In this document: in pieces, positions 9,256 to 19,403 of the stretch | How positions within the stretch are numbered: the first letter of the stretch is position 1 | How the letters are laid out: every line of letters begins with the position of its first letter | Source: Shewanella sp. OMA3-2 | GTDB taxonomy: Bacteria > Pseudomonadota > Gammaproteobacteria > Enterobacterales > Shewanellaceae | Direction of reading: 5' to 3' | Length of the DNA stretch: 64,000 bases | NCBI RefSeq assembly: GCF_021513195.1 | Contig: NZ_CP090974.1 | Span: forward strand, 1,376,001 to 1,440,000 | Translations under genes and position numbers: made by a program | Notes under the pieces: generated by a model | Database searches by the model: none | What the model was told of the DNA's origin: nothing | The model's input: only the letters and a program-made list of their open reading frames with translations

Positions 9256-10311
9256 CTATCGATCAATAAATCGTCTATGAGTTTGAATACTCATTAAAAT
9301 GCCAAAGCCTGTCATGAGTGTCATCATTGATGTACCGCCATAGCTAACTAGCGGTAAAGGCACGCCAACGACAGGTAGAATACCTGAAACCATGCCGATG
9401 TTAACAAAGATGTATACAAAGAAGGTGAGTGTAATACTGCCGGCCAATAAACGTGCGAAACTGGTTTGTGCTCGCGAGGCGATGACTAAACCTCGGCCAA
9501 TAATGAACAGATAAATAGTTAATAGCAATAAACTGCCCATTAAGCCAAATTCTTCACCTATGACACCAAAGATAAAGTCGGTGTGCCGTTCAGGTAAAAA
9601 CTCCAACTGAGACTGAGAGCCATTTAGCCAACCTTTACCCCAAAAACCACCTGAGCCAATGGCAATTTTAGATTGAATAATATGATAGCCTGCACCTAAA
9701 GGATCTTTCTCCAGGTCGAATAAGGTTAATACTCGGGTACGCTGGTAATCGTGCATTAAAAAGAACCATAAAATAGGCAAAAATATGAGTCCAGCTAGTA
9801 CAATTGCGCCAACAATTAACCAACTCATACCCGATAAAAACAGCACAAACACTCCAGATGCGGCCACTAAAATTGAAGTGCCTAGATCCGGTTGTTTAGC
9901 GATAAGTAACGTTGGAATTAATAGGATTATTGCACCACCAGCAAGGTGGCGTTTTTTAGGCGGTAATGGAAATTTACTGATATACCACGCCATGGTGATG
10001 GGGAAGGCGAGTTTAATCAATTCTGAAGGTTGAAACTCTACAAAACCGAGATTTAACCAGCGCTGCGCACCTTTGTTAATGGTGCCAAAAAACTCCACCC
10101 CTAACAATAAAATAATACCCGCAACATAAATAGGTAATGCCCAGCGTTTTAATGCTTCGGGATTAATTTGGGCCATAGTAAGCATGATGATTAAAGATAA
10201 CCCCATTCGCAGTAACTGGCGTTCCATCATTGCCATACTTTCACCGCTGGCTGAGTAAATGATGAATAATCCAAAAGCCATTAATATCATTAATCCTGAT
10301 AATAGCGGCAA
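9256..10311 (-). CDS. rodA: RodA peptidoglycan glycosyltransferase, native 5' end frameshifted
   Basis: SEDS-family polymerase of the elongation machinery, partner of PBP2 (mrdA). The open frame gives 351 residues with about ten membrane segments and family motifs [79 protein letters not shown] and [11 protein letters not shown]. It starts only at a TTG (10311) inside the region just before membrane segment 1. The expected start is the ATG at 10374-10376, which overlaps the mrdA stop. From there the frame reads [13 protein letters not shown] and is lost at a run of seven A (10337-10343, minus strand). Adding one A joins it to [15 protein letters not shown]. The full gene is therefore 9256-10376 with one missing base, either a real mutation or a sequencing error. 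Confidence 0.85.
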   Translation of the reverse strand: MPLLSGLMILMAFGLFIIYSASGESMAMMERQLLRMGLSLIIMLTMAQINPEALKRWALPIYVAGIILLLGVEFFGTINKGAQRWLNLGFVEFQPSELIKLAFPITMAWYISKFPLPPKKRHLAGGAIILLIPTLLIAKQPDLGTSILVAASGVFVLFLSGMSWLIVGAIVLAGLIFLPILWFFLMHDYQRTRVLTLFDLEKDPLGAGYHIIQSKIAIGSGGFWGKGWLNGSQSQLEFLPERHTDFIFGVIGEEFGLMGSLLLLTIYLFIIGRGLVIASRAQTSFARLLAGSITLTFFVYIFVNIGMVSGILPVVGVPLPLVSYGGTSMMTLMTGFGILMSIQTHRRFIDR

Positions 10312-10368
10312 ATCAATATGCAGCTTTTGCCAAATATTTTTTTATGGTGGTGACCGTGACTACGATGG

Positions 10369-12275
10369 CTATTCATGTGGTTGCTCTGTTATAGGCGGTG
10401 TGACCTTATCTGTGAGTTTGCCATTGGTTACTGTCCATTCATCCCTAAGAATATATTCGTCCAGTAAGGCGCGTGCTAGTGGTCCTGCATTCGCGCCACC
10501 CCAACCGGCATTTTCTAGCACAACGGCTAAGGCGATGCGCGGATTCTCATAGGGGGCATAGGCAACAATTAAGGCGTTGTCGCGTAAATGTTCTGCAATA
10601 GTGTCAGCATTATATTTTTCATCTTTGCCGACCGAGAACACTTGAGCTGTGCCTGTTTTCATTGCAGCGGTATAGGTCGCATCGGTGAAACGGGATTTAT
10701 CGGCGGTTTGACGCATGGCTTCGTTAATAATATCCCAGTTTCTCGGGTTTTTAAGTTCAATCGGTGGTAGCTCATCAATTGGTGCATCAATTGTGACCTT
10801 GTCATCCTTAAACGTTTTCAATAAATGCGGGGTAAAGCGACGGCCTTTGTTGGCCAAAATTGCAGTAGAACTCGCGAGTTGTAATGGGGTGCTGGTCCAA
10901 TATCCTTGACCAATGCCAACTGAAATAGTGTCGCCAATATACCAAGCTTGGTTGTATCGTAAGCGTTTCCAATCACGGGATGGCATAATGCCACCGACTT
11001 CTTCATATATGTCGATATTGGTTCGTTCACCGAAACCAAATTGCGCCATGAACGAAGCCATTTTATCTATGCCGACTTTATAAACCAGGTCGTAGAAAAA
11101 GATATCGCATGAGTCAACAATTGCATGATAAACATCAACCCACCCATGACCCCATTTTTTCCAATCTCGCCATTTGCGTTCAACCCCTGGAATTTGCCAA
11201 AAGCCTGGATCCCACACGCGTGTTTTGTCATTAATAGCACGTTCTTCTAGGCCCAGTAGGGCAACTAATGGCTTTATGGTAGAGGCTGGAGAATATTGTC
11301 CCTGGGTGGAACGGTTAATTAATGGCCTAGATTTGTCATTCAGTAAGTCACTGTAGGCTTTACTACTAATGCCATGGACAAATAGATTTGCATCATAACT
11401 TGGACTAGACACCATGGCTAAAATTCCACCATTTTGAGGGTCGATGGCGACCACAGAACCGCGTCTACCGGCGAGTAGCTCCATGGCTTTTTGTTGCAGC
11501 TTTAAATCAAGAGTAAGATAAATATCTTGCCCCAGGAGTAGGTGGCGTGACTCGTAAAGTGCGAATAACACGGCCGCGATTATTCACTTCTTCTTCTAAA
11601 TGCCCTGGTAGTCCATGGAGTAAACTCTCATAGAATTTTTCGATACCTTGTTTACCGATATCTTTTGTAGCCGCATAATTTTTCCAGCTATTACTTTTCT
11701 CTAATAGTGCTTTATCACTGGTATTAATTCTACCAACATAGCCAAGTACATGTGTCATTAGACTATTGTAGGGGTAGTTGCGTTTTAACTGGCTTCAACA
11801 TAAATACCAGGAAACCTGTGTTGGTTAACTGAAAAGGTCGCCACTTGTTCTTCAGTTAATTTTCCTTTAATCGTTAATGGCTTAAAACGACGATGAAACT
11901 TAAGGGTTTCTTTAATTTGTTCTCGCTCATCTTGGGATATTTCAATAACAGTATTGAGTTGATCAAAAGTGGCATCAAGATCGTCAATTCGCTCTGGGAT
12001 CATTTCTAAAGAGTGATAAGGTTGGTTTTCTGCGAGTAACTGACCGTGTCGGTCAAAAATAAGTCCGCGACTGGGTGCGGTGGGGACGACTCTAATACGG
12101 TTGTCGTTGGAGCGGGTTTCATAATCTTTGTAAGAAACCACCTGCAATTGGTACAGATTAAAAAATATTATACTCAGTAATATGAACACGCAAAAAAAGT
12201 GAATAATGCACGGCGTTTGAATAACGAAGCCTCGGCGGCATGGTCATGCATTGTGATGCGCTTCTTTGGCGGCAC
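10369..12275 (-). pseudogene. mrdA: Penicillin-binding protein 2 gene with three frameshifts
   Basis: PBP2 is the transpeptidase of the rod-shape elongation complex. Joining the pieces gives a 635-residue protein close to E. coli PBP2 in length: GTG start at 12275 (GGAG 8 bases upstream, MPPKKRITMHDHAAEASLFKRR), membrane segment, dimerisation domain, and transpeptidase domain with STIK, SCD and KTGT intact. Three single-base changes break it. One T is missing in a T7 run (A7 at 12192-12198 on the plus strand) before VFILLSI. One base is missing near 11787 between VEAS and LKRNYPYNSLMTHV. One G is extra in a G4 run (11530-11533) between PPTPG and QDIYLTL. The sequence outside the indels looks well conserved, so the damage is recent or artefactual. 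The stop overlaps the rodA ATG (ATGAATAG). Confidence 0.85.
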
Positions 12276-12373
12276 TTAAGTCTCCAGCGTGTAAATAGCG
12301 AAAAGGTTAGCGTCGCTTTTATGGTGTTGTGGTGTCAACAACCATGAATGTCTTTTAATGAACTCACGCCTTA

Positions 12374-12844
12374 TTACTCGCGGTGATAAGGGTGGTTATT
12401 ATTGATGCTCCAGGCGCGATAAAGGCTTTCACCAATTAAGATACGCACAAGTGGATGCGGTAATGTTAGGGCTGACAAACACCAGCTTTGATCTGCAGCA
12501 GCTTTGCAGGCTGGGGCAAGTCCTTCTGGCCCACCAATCAATAAACTTACATCTCGCCCATCTAATTGCCACTTGGTCATTTGTTCAGCTAAATCGGGCG
12601 TGGTCCAATTTTTACCGGGCAAATCTAAGCTCACAATATGATTGCCTTTTGCAACAGCGGCGAGCATAGCCTCACCTTCTTTTTGCAAAATTCGAGCGAT
12701 ATCAGCATTCTTACCCCGTTTACCCGCAGTGATTTCGACTAATTCTAGCGGCATATCCCGAGGGAATCGGCGCTGGTATTCTTCAAAACCTCGGGTAACC
12801 CAGTCGGGCATTTTCGTGCCTACGGCAATCAGTTGTAACTTCAT
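12374..12844 (-). CDS. rlmH: 23S rRNA pseudouridine-1915 N3-methyltransferase
   Basis: A 156-residue SPOUT-class methyltransferase that methylates pseudouridine 1915 in helix 69 of 23S rRNA, using SAM bound in a trefoil knot. Knot motifs are visible: LDLPGKNW, the [12 protein letters not shown] glycine loop (about residues 100-111), and the C-terminal [34 protein letters not shown] with the conserved ending YHRE. Start and rsfS stop overlap by one base (TAATG). Confidence 0.97.
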   Translation of the reverse strand: MKLQLIAVGTKMPDWVTRGFEEYQRRFPRDMPLELVEITAGKRGKNADIARILQKEGEAMLAAVAKGNHIVSLDLPGKNWTTPDLAEQMTKWQLDGRDVSLLIGGPEGLAPACKAAADQSWCLSALTLPHPLVRILIGESLYRAWSINNNHPYHRE

Positions 12845-13173
12845 TAGGCGTTATTGTTCGACCACAATTTTTCAAGCTCGTAGTATTCACGAGTTTGTTC
12901 TTGCATCACATGAACAATCACTTCACCTAAGTCTACTAAGACCCATTCGCTGCTGTCTCGGCCTTCAACACCAAGAGGTTGCATGCCAGCTTTTTTGGCT
13001 TCAACCACAAGATGTTCACCAATAGAGCGAACGTGTGTTTTAGATGTACCCGTACAAATCACCATGGTATCAGTGATAGTCGATTGTTTTTGAACATCTA
13101 ATACAACAATATTTTTTGCTTTTAAGTCACCGATTTTATCGACAACGAAATCTTTCAGTTCGGTGCTTTGCAC
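12844..13173 (-). CDS. rsfS: Ribosomal silencing factor RsfS
   Basis: RsfS binds ribosomal protein L14 and blocks 30S-50S joining under nutrient limitation. The start is the GTG at 13173, giving 109 residues ([22 protein letters not shown]), because GAGG lies about 8 bases before it and this matches the family length. An upstream ATG at 13236 would add 21 unconserved residues. Typical blocks are [47 protein letters not shown] and the C-terminal [10 protein letters not shown]. It is the first gene of the rsfS-rlmH pair and 165 bases from nadD. Confidence 0.95.
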   Translation of the reverse strand: MQSTELKDFVVDKIGDLKAKNIVVLDVQKQSTITDTMVICTGTSKTHVRSIGEHLVVEAKKAGMQPLGVEGRDSSEWVLVDLGEVIVHVMQEQTREYYELEKLWSNNNA

Positions 13174-13338
13174 GCGAATTACCTCACTAGTCAAAATTAA
13201 CGGGGCATTATACTCAATTTCATCCCACGGAAGCAATTAAGCAAAGGTGTTTATGCTGATCCATATTGCAATGAAGGCAATAAAAAACGGCTTTGATACG
13301 ATTTAAATTGGTTTTGATCTGGCTTGAGCTTTGGATAA

Positions 13339-13992
13339 CTAGGCAAGATATAATTTATGCTGCTGAATATAATTGAGGGTGGTAGGGGCAATAAGTTCAT
13401 CTACCGACTCATTGTTTAGCAGTTTATGACGCACAGCGGTTGAAGAAATATTCTGCAAAGCGATAGGCACAGGGATGATAGCACCGTGTGTCAGTGGTGC
13501 CTGATGAGATGCTAACTGCTGTACATAATCGACATGGTTAATTGATTTTTCATCAAGCACTTGTTGCATTGAATGTTCAGCATCAAGCTGCCAGCCTGAA
13601 CGTTGGCATAATACAATATGGCAATGACTAAACAATGTTTGCCAAAGATGCCAGCTAGGTAAGTGCAAAAATGAATCCATTCCCATAATAAAATAAAACT
13701 GATGCTGCGGGTAAGTGTGCTGTAAGTTTTGCAGGCTTACCACTGTATATGAAGGGCTATCGCGGTTAATTTCAATGTCACAGACTTCAAGATCAGTGAA
13801 CTGTTGGCAAACATCTTCTACCATGGCAAGCCTGTGTTGGCTGCTAACGTTGGTCATTTGCTTATGGGGCGGAATATGATTTGGCATCAACCACACTTTA
13901 TCCAAATGTAATAGCTGCTTCACTTCTAACGCTGGGCGAATATGGCCGAAATGGATAGGGTCGAAAGTGCCACCTAAAATACCTATTCGCAT
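13339..13992 (-). CDS. nadD: Nicotinate-nucleotide adenylyltransferase
   Basis: A 217-residue nucleotidyltransferase that adenylates nicotinate mononucleotide to deamido-NAD. The N-terminal GILGGTFDPIHFGHIRPA carries the (H/T)xGH signature. MPNHIPPHK (about 37-45) and the C-terminal ISSTAVRHKL, equivalent to the ISSTxIR motif, complete the active site. It follows holA by 14 bases, as in E. coli, and is probably cotranscribed with lptE-holA. Confidence 0.96.
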   Translation of the reverse strand: MRIGILGGTFDPIHFGHIRPALEVKQLLHLDKVWLMPNHIPPHKQMTNVSSQHRLAMVEDVCQQFTDLEVCDIEINRDSPSYTVVSLQNLQHTYPQHQFYFIMGMDSFLHLPSWHLWQTLFSHCHIVLCQRSGWQLDAEHSMQQVLDEKSINHVDYVQQLASHQAPLTHGAIIPVPIALQNISSTAVRHKLLNNESVDELIAPTTLNYIQQHKLYLA

Positions 13993-14006
13993 ATTTAATC
14001 CTAGGA

Positions 14007-15038
14007 CTAGTTTAATTCAATATGGGCTAAACGGTTGTGCGCGCGCGGGTCAAACAGAATGCACAAATGACTCATCCCTACCCAATCTTCAATACCATGT
14101 TGCTTAAGGTTAAGCTCTAATGTGGATGCGAAACCAAGCATATGTTCAATATGATGTAACTCTAAACGCGTTAACGCTGCTTGATAAAGGGGTTTGCGCT
14201 TATCCCAAATGCGATACTGTCCCCATAACTTGCTGAGCTGTTCGCCTTGTAGTTGGGCTAATTTTAAATTGAGTAATAGGGTGATCTCTTTAAAAATTGC
14301 CCACATTAAAATAGGCATAGCAGTACCTTCACCTTGCAACTGCGCCAACATATGTTGGGCTTGTTTTTGATGATTACTCAAAATGGCGTCGGTAAGCTGG
14401 AACACACTAAAACGTGATTGGTCTTCAAAATAGTCTGTCAGTTGCTCAGGGGTAATATTGTCATTTGGGCTGACCAGCTGCAAAATTTGCATCGCTTGTT
14501 CTGCGGCAAGTAAATTACCTTCAAATAAATTGAACATCATTGCTTTAGCATCATGATGAATAGTTAACTTATGCTGCGAAATGCGATTGTCTAACCAGCG
14601 CTCAAATTGTTTACCTTCAGGCGTGGCACAAGGAATATATAATCCTTGGCTATCAAGTGATTTAAACCACTTACTGTTAGTTTGCTCAATGCCAGCCTTG
14701 GGGCCTTGAATGATCAATAGAATATCTGGATTTGGCTGTTGTAATAATAGTTGAAACGCATTGGCTCCGTCAGTACCAGGCTTACCATTAGGTAAATGAA
14801 GTTCGATAATTCGTCTGCTGGCAAACAAGCTCATAGATTGCCACTCTTGAATTAACTCGCCCCAGTTAAAGCCTGTTTCTTGGCTAAGTTGTACGCGCTC
14901 ATCAAAGCCTTGTTTTTTGGCGGCGACAACGACTTGTCTTTTACTGTCTTCGAGCAACCATAAATCATCGCCAAATAATAAGCATACTTGGGGAAGTTTT
15001 TGCAGATGAGTTTTTAGCTGGTCTGGATAAACCCGCAT
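14007..15038 (-). CDS. holA: DNA polymerase III delta subunit
   Basis: A 343-residue clamp-loader subunit that opens the beta clamp. The N-terminal MRVYPDQLKTHL and LLFGDDLWLLEDSKRQV match HolA, as do SLFASRRIIELHLPNGKPG and LLIIQGPK in domain I. The C-terminal helical collar domain (IHHDAKAMMFNLFEGNLLAAEQAMQIL) is also present. The start abuts the lptE stop with no gap. Together with holD at 2852, two clamp-loader components lie in this window. Confidence 0.94.
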   Translation of the reverse strand: MRVYPDQLKTHLQKLPQVCLLFGDDLWLLEDSKRQVVVAAKKQGFDERVQLSQETGFNWGELIQEWQSMSLFASRRIIELHLPNGKPGTDGANAFQLLLQQPNPDILLIIQGPKAGIEQTNSKWFKSLDSQGLYIPCATPEGKQFERWLDNRISQHKLTIHHDAKAMMFNLFEGNLLAAEQAMQILQLVSPNDNITPEQLTDYFEDQSRFSVFQLTDAILSNHQKQAQHMLAQLQGEGTAMPILMWAIFKEITLLLNLKLAQLQGEQLSKLWGQYRIWDKRKPLYQAALTRLELHHIEHMLGFASTLELNLKQHGIEDWVGMSHLCILFDPRAHNRLAHIELN

Positions 15039-15548
15039 TTATTCATTACCGATTGAAGCAAGTGTTTGAATAATGCTGTCGGCCGCTTGGGCACGCATCT
15101 CACGGGTTAATATTTCCATTTCGCGACTTTTAGCTAAGGCTGTTCGGGGATCGTCCTGGTAGTCTCGTCGCACTTCTGCTTGGAATTCTGTTGGTTCTTG
15201 CTCTGGTAACATCACGGTATAGTTGACTAAATAAATCAATTCGTATTCAGCTACATTGCCCGTAGGATAAAGGGAAAGGGTGGCGCGCTCTAATGAATCA
15301 CTGACAAGTCTTAGTGTTGGTGTGCCTTCTGCTGCTGATACTAAGGTTACACGGTTTATACGGAGCCTGTCGCCCACGAGGCGAGTGAGTTCACTATATT
15401 GGTCACTACTGCTGAGATGTAATTGTTGTAATTCAAGCGGAATAGAGTAACTGCGCTGTAATTTAAAACCACAACCTGCGGTGGCAATTAGCACAAAAAA
15501 GAGTAACGCTAAGCTAATACGTTTTGCCAACATAAGTGTTATCGACAT
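15039..15548 (-). CDS. lptE: LPS-assembly lipoprotein LptE
   Basis: A 169-residue outer-membrane lipoprotein that plugs the LptD barrel and helps deliver lipopolysaccharide to the cell surface. The signal peptide ends in lipobox TAGC followed by GFKLQRSYSIPLELQQLHL, the usual LptE/RlpB start of the mature protein. The rest shows the alternating strand-helix pattern with YLVNYTVMLPEQ and the conserved C-terminal ALAKSREMEILTREMRAQAADSIIQTL. Gene order leuS-lptE-holA-nadD is the gammaproteobacterial standard. Confidence 0.93.
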   Translation of the reverse strand: MSITLMLAKRISLALLFFVLIATAGCGFKLQRSYSIPLELQQLHLSSSDQYSELTRLVGDRLRINRVTLVSAAEGTPTLRLVSDSLERATLSLYPTGNVAEYELIYLVNYTVMLPEQEPTEFQAEVRRDYQDDPRTALAKSREMEILTREMRAQAADSIIQTLASIGNE

Positions 15549-15586
15549 CCTTTATATCCATGAAAATCATGGCGGTGATAATAAAT

Positions 15587-15620
15587 GCCCATCTTATGTT
15601 GGTTAACATAAGATGGGCTT
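15587..15620 (-). terminator. Hairpin between leuS and lptE
   Basis: Fourteen-bp inverted repeat GCCCATCTTATGTT / AACATAAGATGGGC around a short loop. The minus-strand tail (ATTTATTAT) is only moderately T-rich, so it may act as an attenuating or processing site rather than a full terminator between leuS and lptE. Confidence 0.55.
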
Positions 15621-15690
15621 GTCGCTTACAAGTGTTCGGTAGGTTTTACGCTACCGTATCGTTAGCCAGATTTTGACTGGCAACAATAGA

Positions 15691-18270
15691 CTAGTTCGCA
15701 ACAATATTAAGTAATTTACCCGGTACATAAATCACTTTGCGGATAGTCAGTCCCTCAGAGTGTTTTTGTACATGTTCATCGACCATAGCCAGTGCTTGAA
15801 CTTGCTCTTGGCTAGCGTCAGCGGCAACGGTAATTTTTGCACGTAACTTACCGTTAATTTGCACAATAATTAACTTACTGTCTTCAACCAACGCGCTTTC
15901 ATCCACTTCTGGCCAGCGGCTATCTTCGATATCGCTGTTATTGCCAAGCTCTTTCCAAAGGTTAAAGCTGATGTGCGGCACGATTGGATACAATAAACGG
16001 GTTACTGCAGATAAGGCTTCAGCCATTAATGCGCGATCTTGAGCGGACTCTTGTGGCGCTTTTAATAAGTGATTCATTAATTCCATTACTGCTGCAACAG
16101 CGGTATTGAACATTTGGCGGCGGCCAATATCATCACTGACTTTAGCAATGGTTTTATGTAATTCACGACGCAGTGCTTTTTGATTACCGCTCAGTGCTTT
16201 AACATCTAACGCCTCTGTGGTGCCAGCTGCGATATGATCACTAGCCAGTTTCCAAAAACGTTTAATGAAGCGATGTGCACCTTCCACACCTGATTCTTGC
16301 CATTCTAAAGTCAATTCGGGAGGTGAAGCGAACATCATGAATAAACGGACTGTGTCAGCACCGTACTTTTCAACCATGACCTGCGGGTCTATGCCGTTGT
16401 TTTTCGACTTCGACATTTTGCTCATACCGGTATAAACCAACTCGTTACCGTCTTTGTCGATAGCTTTGGTGACACGACCTTTATCGTCTTTTTCAAGCTC
16501 AGCAACATCAAGCGGCGACACCCATACGCGGGCACCTTTTTCGTTGTTGTAGTAGTAAGCGTCAGCTAATACCATACCTTGAGTCAGCAATTGCTTAGCT
16601 GGCTCGTCTGAGTTAACTAAGCCCATATCGCGTAAAAGCTTATGGAAGAAGCGGAAATACAATAGGTGCATACATGCGTGTTCAATCCCACCAATATACT
16701 GATCTACCGGTAGCCAGTAGTTGGCTTTGGCAGGATCAAGCATTTGGTCTGCATGCGGGCTACAGTAACGCGCATAATACCAAGATGACTCCATAAAGGT
16801 GTCAAAGGTATCGGTTTCACGAAATGCTGTTTGACCATTAATGGTGATTTCAGCCCAAGCTTTATCTGCTTTAATTGGGCTTTGAATACCGTCCATTACG
16901 ACATCTTCTGGCAGAATGACTGGCAGTTGATCTTCTGGCATAGGCATAACCGTACCGTCTTCTAGGGTCACCATGGGAATCGGTGCCCCCCAATAACGTT
17001 GACGAGAAACACCCCAATCACGTAAACGGAAATTAACTTGGCGTTTACCTTTACCTTCAGCGCTTAGCTTAGCGTTAATGGCTTCAAAAGCCGCTTGGAA
17101 ATCTAAACCGTCTAGCTCACCAGAGTTAAATAACACGCCTTTGTCAGTAAAGGCTTCTTCACTGATGTCGACTTCGCCATCAACTGGCTTGATCACTGCT
17201 TCAATCGCTAAACCAAACTTTTTAGCAAACTCATAATCACGTTGGTCATGTGCCGGTACAGACATAACCGCGCCTGTGCCATAGTTCATTAACACAAAGT
17301 TAGCGACCCAAATAGGCACTAGCTTGCCACTGATTGGGTGTACTGCATTTAAGCCTGTAGCCACACCTTTTTTCTCCATTGATGCCATCGCGGCTTCAGT
17401 GGTGTCAGCGTTTTTACATTCTTCAATAAACTCTGCTAAAGCAGGATTGTTGGTCGCGGCTTGAATCGCTAACGGATGACCTGCGGCAATAGCAACATAA
17501 GTCACACCCATTACCGTATCAGGACGGGTGGTATAAATATCGAAGCTTTGCTGGCTATTTTCCACTTTGAAGGTCATTTCAATACCTTCACTGCGGCCAA
17601 TCCAGTTACGTTGCATCGCCTTTACTTGCTCAGGCCAGCCGTCAAGGGTGTCGATATCGTTTAACAATTCTTCTGCGTAATCAGTAATTTTAATAAACCA
17701 CTGTGGAATTTCTTTTTGTACCACTGGGGTGTCACAGCGCCAGCAACAACCATCTTGTACTTGCTCGTTCGCCAGTACTGTTTCGTCATTTGGACACCAG
17801 TTTACTGAAGAGGTTTTTTTGTACACTAAGCCTTTTTCATAAAGTTTAGTGAAAAACCATTGTTCCCAGCGATAGTACTCAGGGGTACAAGTGGCGATTT
17901 CACGACTCCAGTCATAGCCAAAACCAAGCAATTTGAGCTGATTTTTCATGTACTCTATATTTTCATAAGTCCATGGTGCTGGAGAGGTTTTATTATTAAT
18001 TGCTGCGTTTTCAGCAGGCAGGCCGAATGAATCCCAACCAATAGGCTGCAGAACATTTTTTCCTTGCAAACGTTGGTAACGAGCGACAACATCACCTATT
18101 GTGTAGTTACGGACGTGTCCCATGTGAAGGCGACCTGATGGATAAGGAAACATTGAGAGGCAGTAAAACTTCTCTTTGGTTTCATCTTCAGTCACTTCGA
18201 AGGTTTTTTGGTCTTGCCAGTGCTTTTGCACTAAGGCTTCAATTTCTAAAGGATTATATTGTTCTTGCAT
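15691..18270 (-). CDS. leuS: Leucyl-tRNA synthetase
   Basis: An 859-residue class Ia aminoacyl-tRNA synthetase. The ATG at 18270 gives [18 protein letters not shown], the conserved start. An ATG 27 bases upstream would add MGGIAGNRL without a better ribosome site. Motifs: the HIGH equivalent [12 protein letters not shown] (about residue 44), the zinc-like knuckle [14 protein letters not shown] with CCWRCDTPV, the CP1 editing domain ([40 protein letters not shown]), and [12 protein letters not shown] (about residue 619). A C-terminal anticodon-binding helical domain follows. It is transcribed divergently from the ybeL-like gene. Confidence 0.98.
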   Translation of the reverse strand: MQEQYNPLEIEALVQKHWQDQKTFEVTEDETKEKFYCLSMFPYPSGRLHMGHVRNYTIGDVVARYQRLQGKNVLQPIGWDSFGLPAENAAINNKTSPAPWTYENIEYMKNQLKLLGFGYDWSREIATCTPEYYRWEQWFFTKLYEKGLVYKKTSSVNWCPNDETVLANEQVQDGCCWRCDTPVVQKEIPQWFIKITDYAEELLNDIDTLDGWPEQVKAMQRNWIGRSEGIEMTFKVENSQQSFDIYTTRPDTVMGVTYVAIAAGHPLAIQAATNNPALAEFIEECKNADTTEAAMASMEKKGVATGLNAVHPISGKLVPIWVANFVLMNYGTGAVMSVPAHDQRDYEFAKKFGLAIEAVIKPVDGEVDISEEAFTDKGVLFNSGELDGLDFQAAFEAINAKLSAEGKGKRQVNFRLRDWGVSRQRYWGAPIPMVTLEDGTVMPMPEDQLPVILPEDVVMDGIQSPIKADKAWAEITINGQTAFRETDTFDTFMESSWYYARYCSPHADQMLDPAKANYWLPVDQYIGGIEHACMHLLYFRFFHKLLRDMGLVNSDEPAKQLLTQGMVLADAYYYNNEKGARVWVSPLDVAELEKDDKGRVTKAIDKDGNELVYTGMSKMSKSKNNGIDPQVMVEKYGADTVRLFMMFASPPELTLEWQESGVEGAHRFIKRFWKLASDHIAAGTTEALDVKALSGNQKALRRELHKTIAKVSDDIGRRQMFNTAVAAVMELMNHLLKAPQESAQDRALMAEALSAVTRLLYPIVPHISFNLWKELGNNSDIEDSRWPEVDESALVEDSKLIIVQINGKLRAKITVAADASQEQVQALAMVDEHVQKHSEGLTIRKVIYVPGKLLNIVAN

Positions 18271-18407
18271 CAATCTATTTCCGGCTATGCCGCCCATTGT
18301 TGGATTTGCGCGTATGGTATGATCTAACGCGCATTCGCCTGATGAATAACTACATAGAATAAACTAGAAGTGATGCTTTAAAAAGGTTCGTCTAAGGAGT
18401 ATTTAAT

Positions 18408-18908
18408 ATGAGTGGAAGAAGTACAGCATTATTAGCCTTATATCAGGCGTTAATTGAACAGGTTAAGCAGCAGTTTGAGCAAGATAACTCATTGACTGCT
18501 AATAGTTTATTTAAGTCTATTACCCAAGGGAAAAACTATTTACAGCTTAAGTCCGCAGCCAACGAACAAGAGCTCGCTTTAGTGGAAGAATTTTTAAAGC
18601 GAGACATTGCTAGCTTTTTAAAACAAGAAACTGAAGACGATATTAGCTACAGTCCGACAGCCATCGCATTTGAGAATACGTTATGGCAGTGGCTAAGCAG
18701 TATAACGGATAGAAGCCAGGTGCAATGGCATGAATTACAACAGGATTTTAAACATCATGGTTGTTATAGAACAGGAGAAATTATCAATCAAGGTGTATTG
18801 ACTTGTGATAATTGCAGCCATCAAATGAGAATTGATTTTCCAGGGGTAATATCAGAATGCCCTAATTGTGATGGTGAGATCTTTTCTCGTGAACCGCTGT
18901 CGCCTTAA
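18408..18908 (+). CDS. YbeL-like zinc-ribbon protein (DUF1451)
   Basis: A 166-residue protein: a helical N-terminal part with charged helices, and a C-terminal zinc ribbon with two CxxC knuckles (CDNCSHQM and CPNCDG, about residues 134-156). This is the DUF1451/YbeL pattern; no biochemical role is established. AAGGAG lies 10 bases before the ATG. It stands alone between the leuS and lnt units, as ybeL does in relatives. Confidence 0.88.
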   Translation: MSGRSTALLALYQALIEQVKQQFEQDNSLTANSLFKSITQGKNYLQLKSAANEQELALVEEFLKRDIASFLKQETEDDISYSPTAIAFENTLWQWLSSITDRSQVQWHELQQDFKHHGCYRTGEIINQGVLTCDNCSHQMRIDFPGVISECPNCDGEIFSREPLSP

Positions 18909-18919
18909 TTATTGAGCGC

Positions 18920-18952
18920 TAAACGACAGCCTGATTAGAAGGCTGTCGTTTA
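18920..18952 (+). terminator. Hairpin after the ybeL-like gene
   Basis: Twelve-bp stem TAAACGACAGCC / GGCTGTCGTTTA with loop TGATTAGAA, 12 bases after the stop. The tail is A-rich rather than T-rich on the plus strand, so efficiency is uncertain. Confidence 0.55.
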
Positions 18953-19095
18953 AAAATCAACGTTATACTGACATTGAGCGGAGCTGCTATTGCCGATCAT
19001 TTCATTATATGCAGTTTGGGTTTGTATGATGACGTAACAGATCCCTTGCAGCGTCAATAGATCTTTTGCTTGTTTAATTGAGTTAAAGCTTAACT

Positions 19096-19120
19096 ATTTA
19101 CCATTTACCATTTACCATTT
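19096..19120. repeat. 7-bp tandem repeat (ATTTACC, about 3.6 copies)
   Basis: Three full units of ATTTACC and a partial fourth. On the minus strand the array overlaps the stop codon (19105-19107) of the possible gene fossil, so unit gain or loss would change the end of that frame. Confidence 0.75.
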
Positions 19121-19262
19121 CTACTACGTGCACAACGAAAATTACCTCTACTGTCTTGTACACCTAACAAATAATGATTTGAGTCGACATTACTGATAAT
19201 GGCTGGTTGTAATGGCTGTTGCACGATCATATTTCTGATAGCCGCATTTTTAATACCCGCAT
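19105..19262 (-). pseudogene. Possible C-terminal remnant of a lost gene
   Basis: A minus-strand frame of about 52 codons with protein-like composition: NAGIKNAAIRNMIVQQPL, then QPAIISNVDSNHYLLGVQ, then DSRGNFRCARSRNGKW and stop. There is no good start codon or ribosome site, and the frame is closed by a stop just upstream, so it looks like the tail of a decayed gene. I do not recognise the family. It could also be chance. Confidence 0.3.
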
Positions 19263-19403
19263 TATGTTATTGCTAATAATATGGGCCACTAAATTTTTAG
19301 GTTCATTTTTTGAATCAAAAAACAGCAATAATAGAGGGGAAGGGCGCATAATATTCGATAATAAATTGTTATTACTAAATTATATGCCAGTCCTCGCTAT
19401 CCT

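Larger units (their letters stand above)
18953..19403. other. Gene-poor spacer with a possible gene fossil
   Basis: No intact gene with a plausible start. It holds a 7-bp tandem repeat at 19096-19120 and a protein-like minus-strand reading frame at 19105-19262, listed separately. A 62-codon plus-strand frame at 19219 lacks a ribosome site and protein-like composition. Confidence 0.5.
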
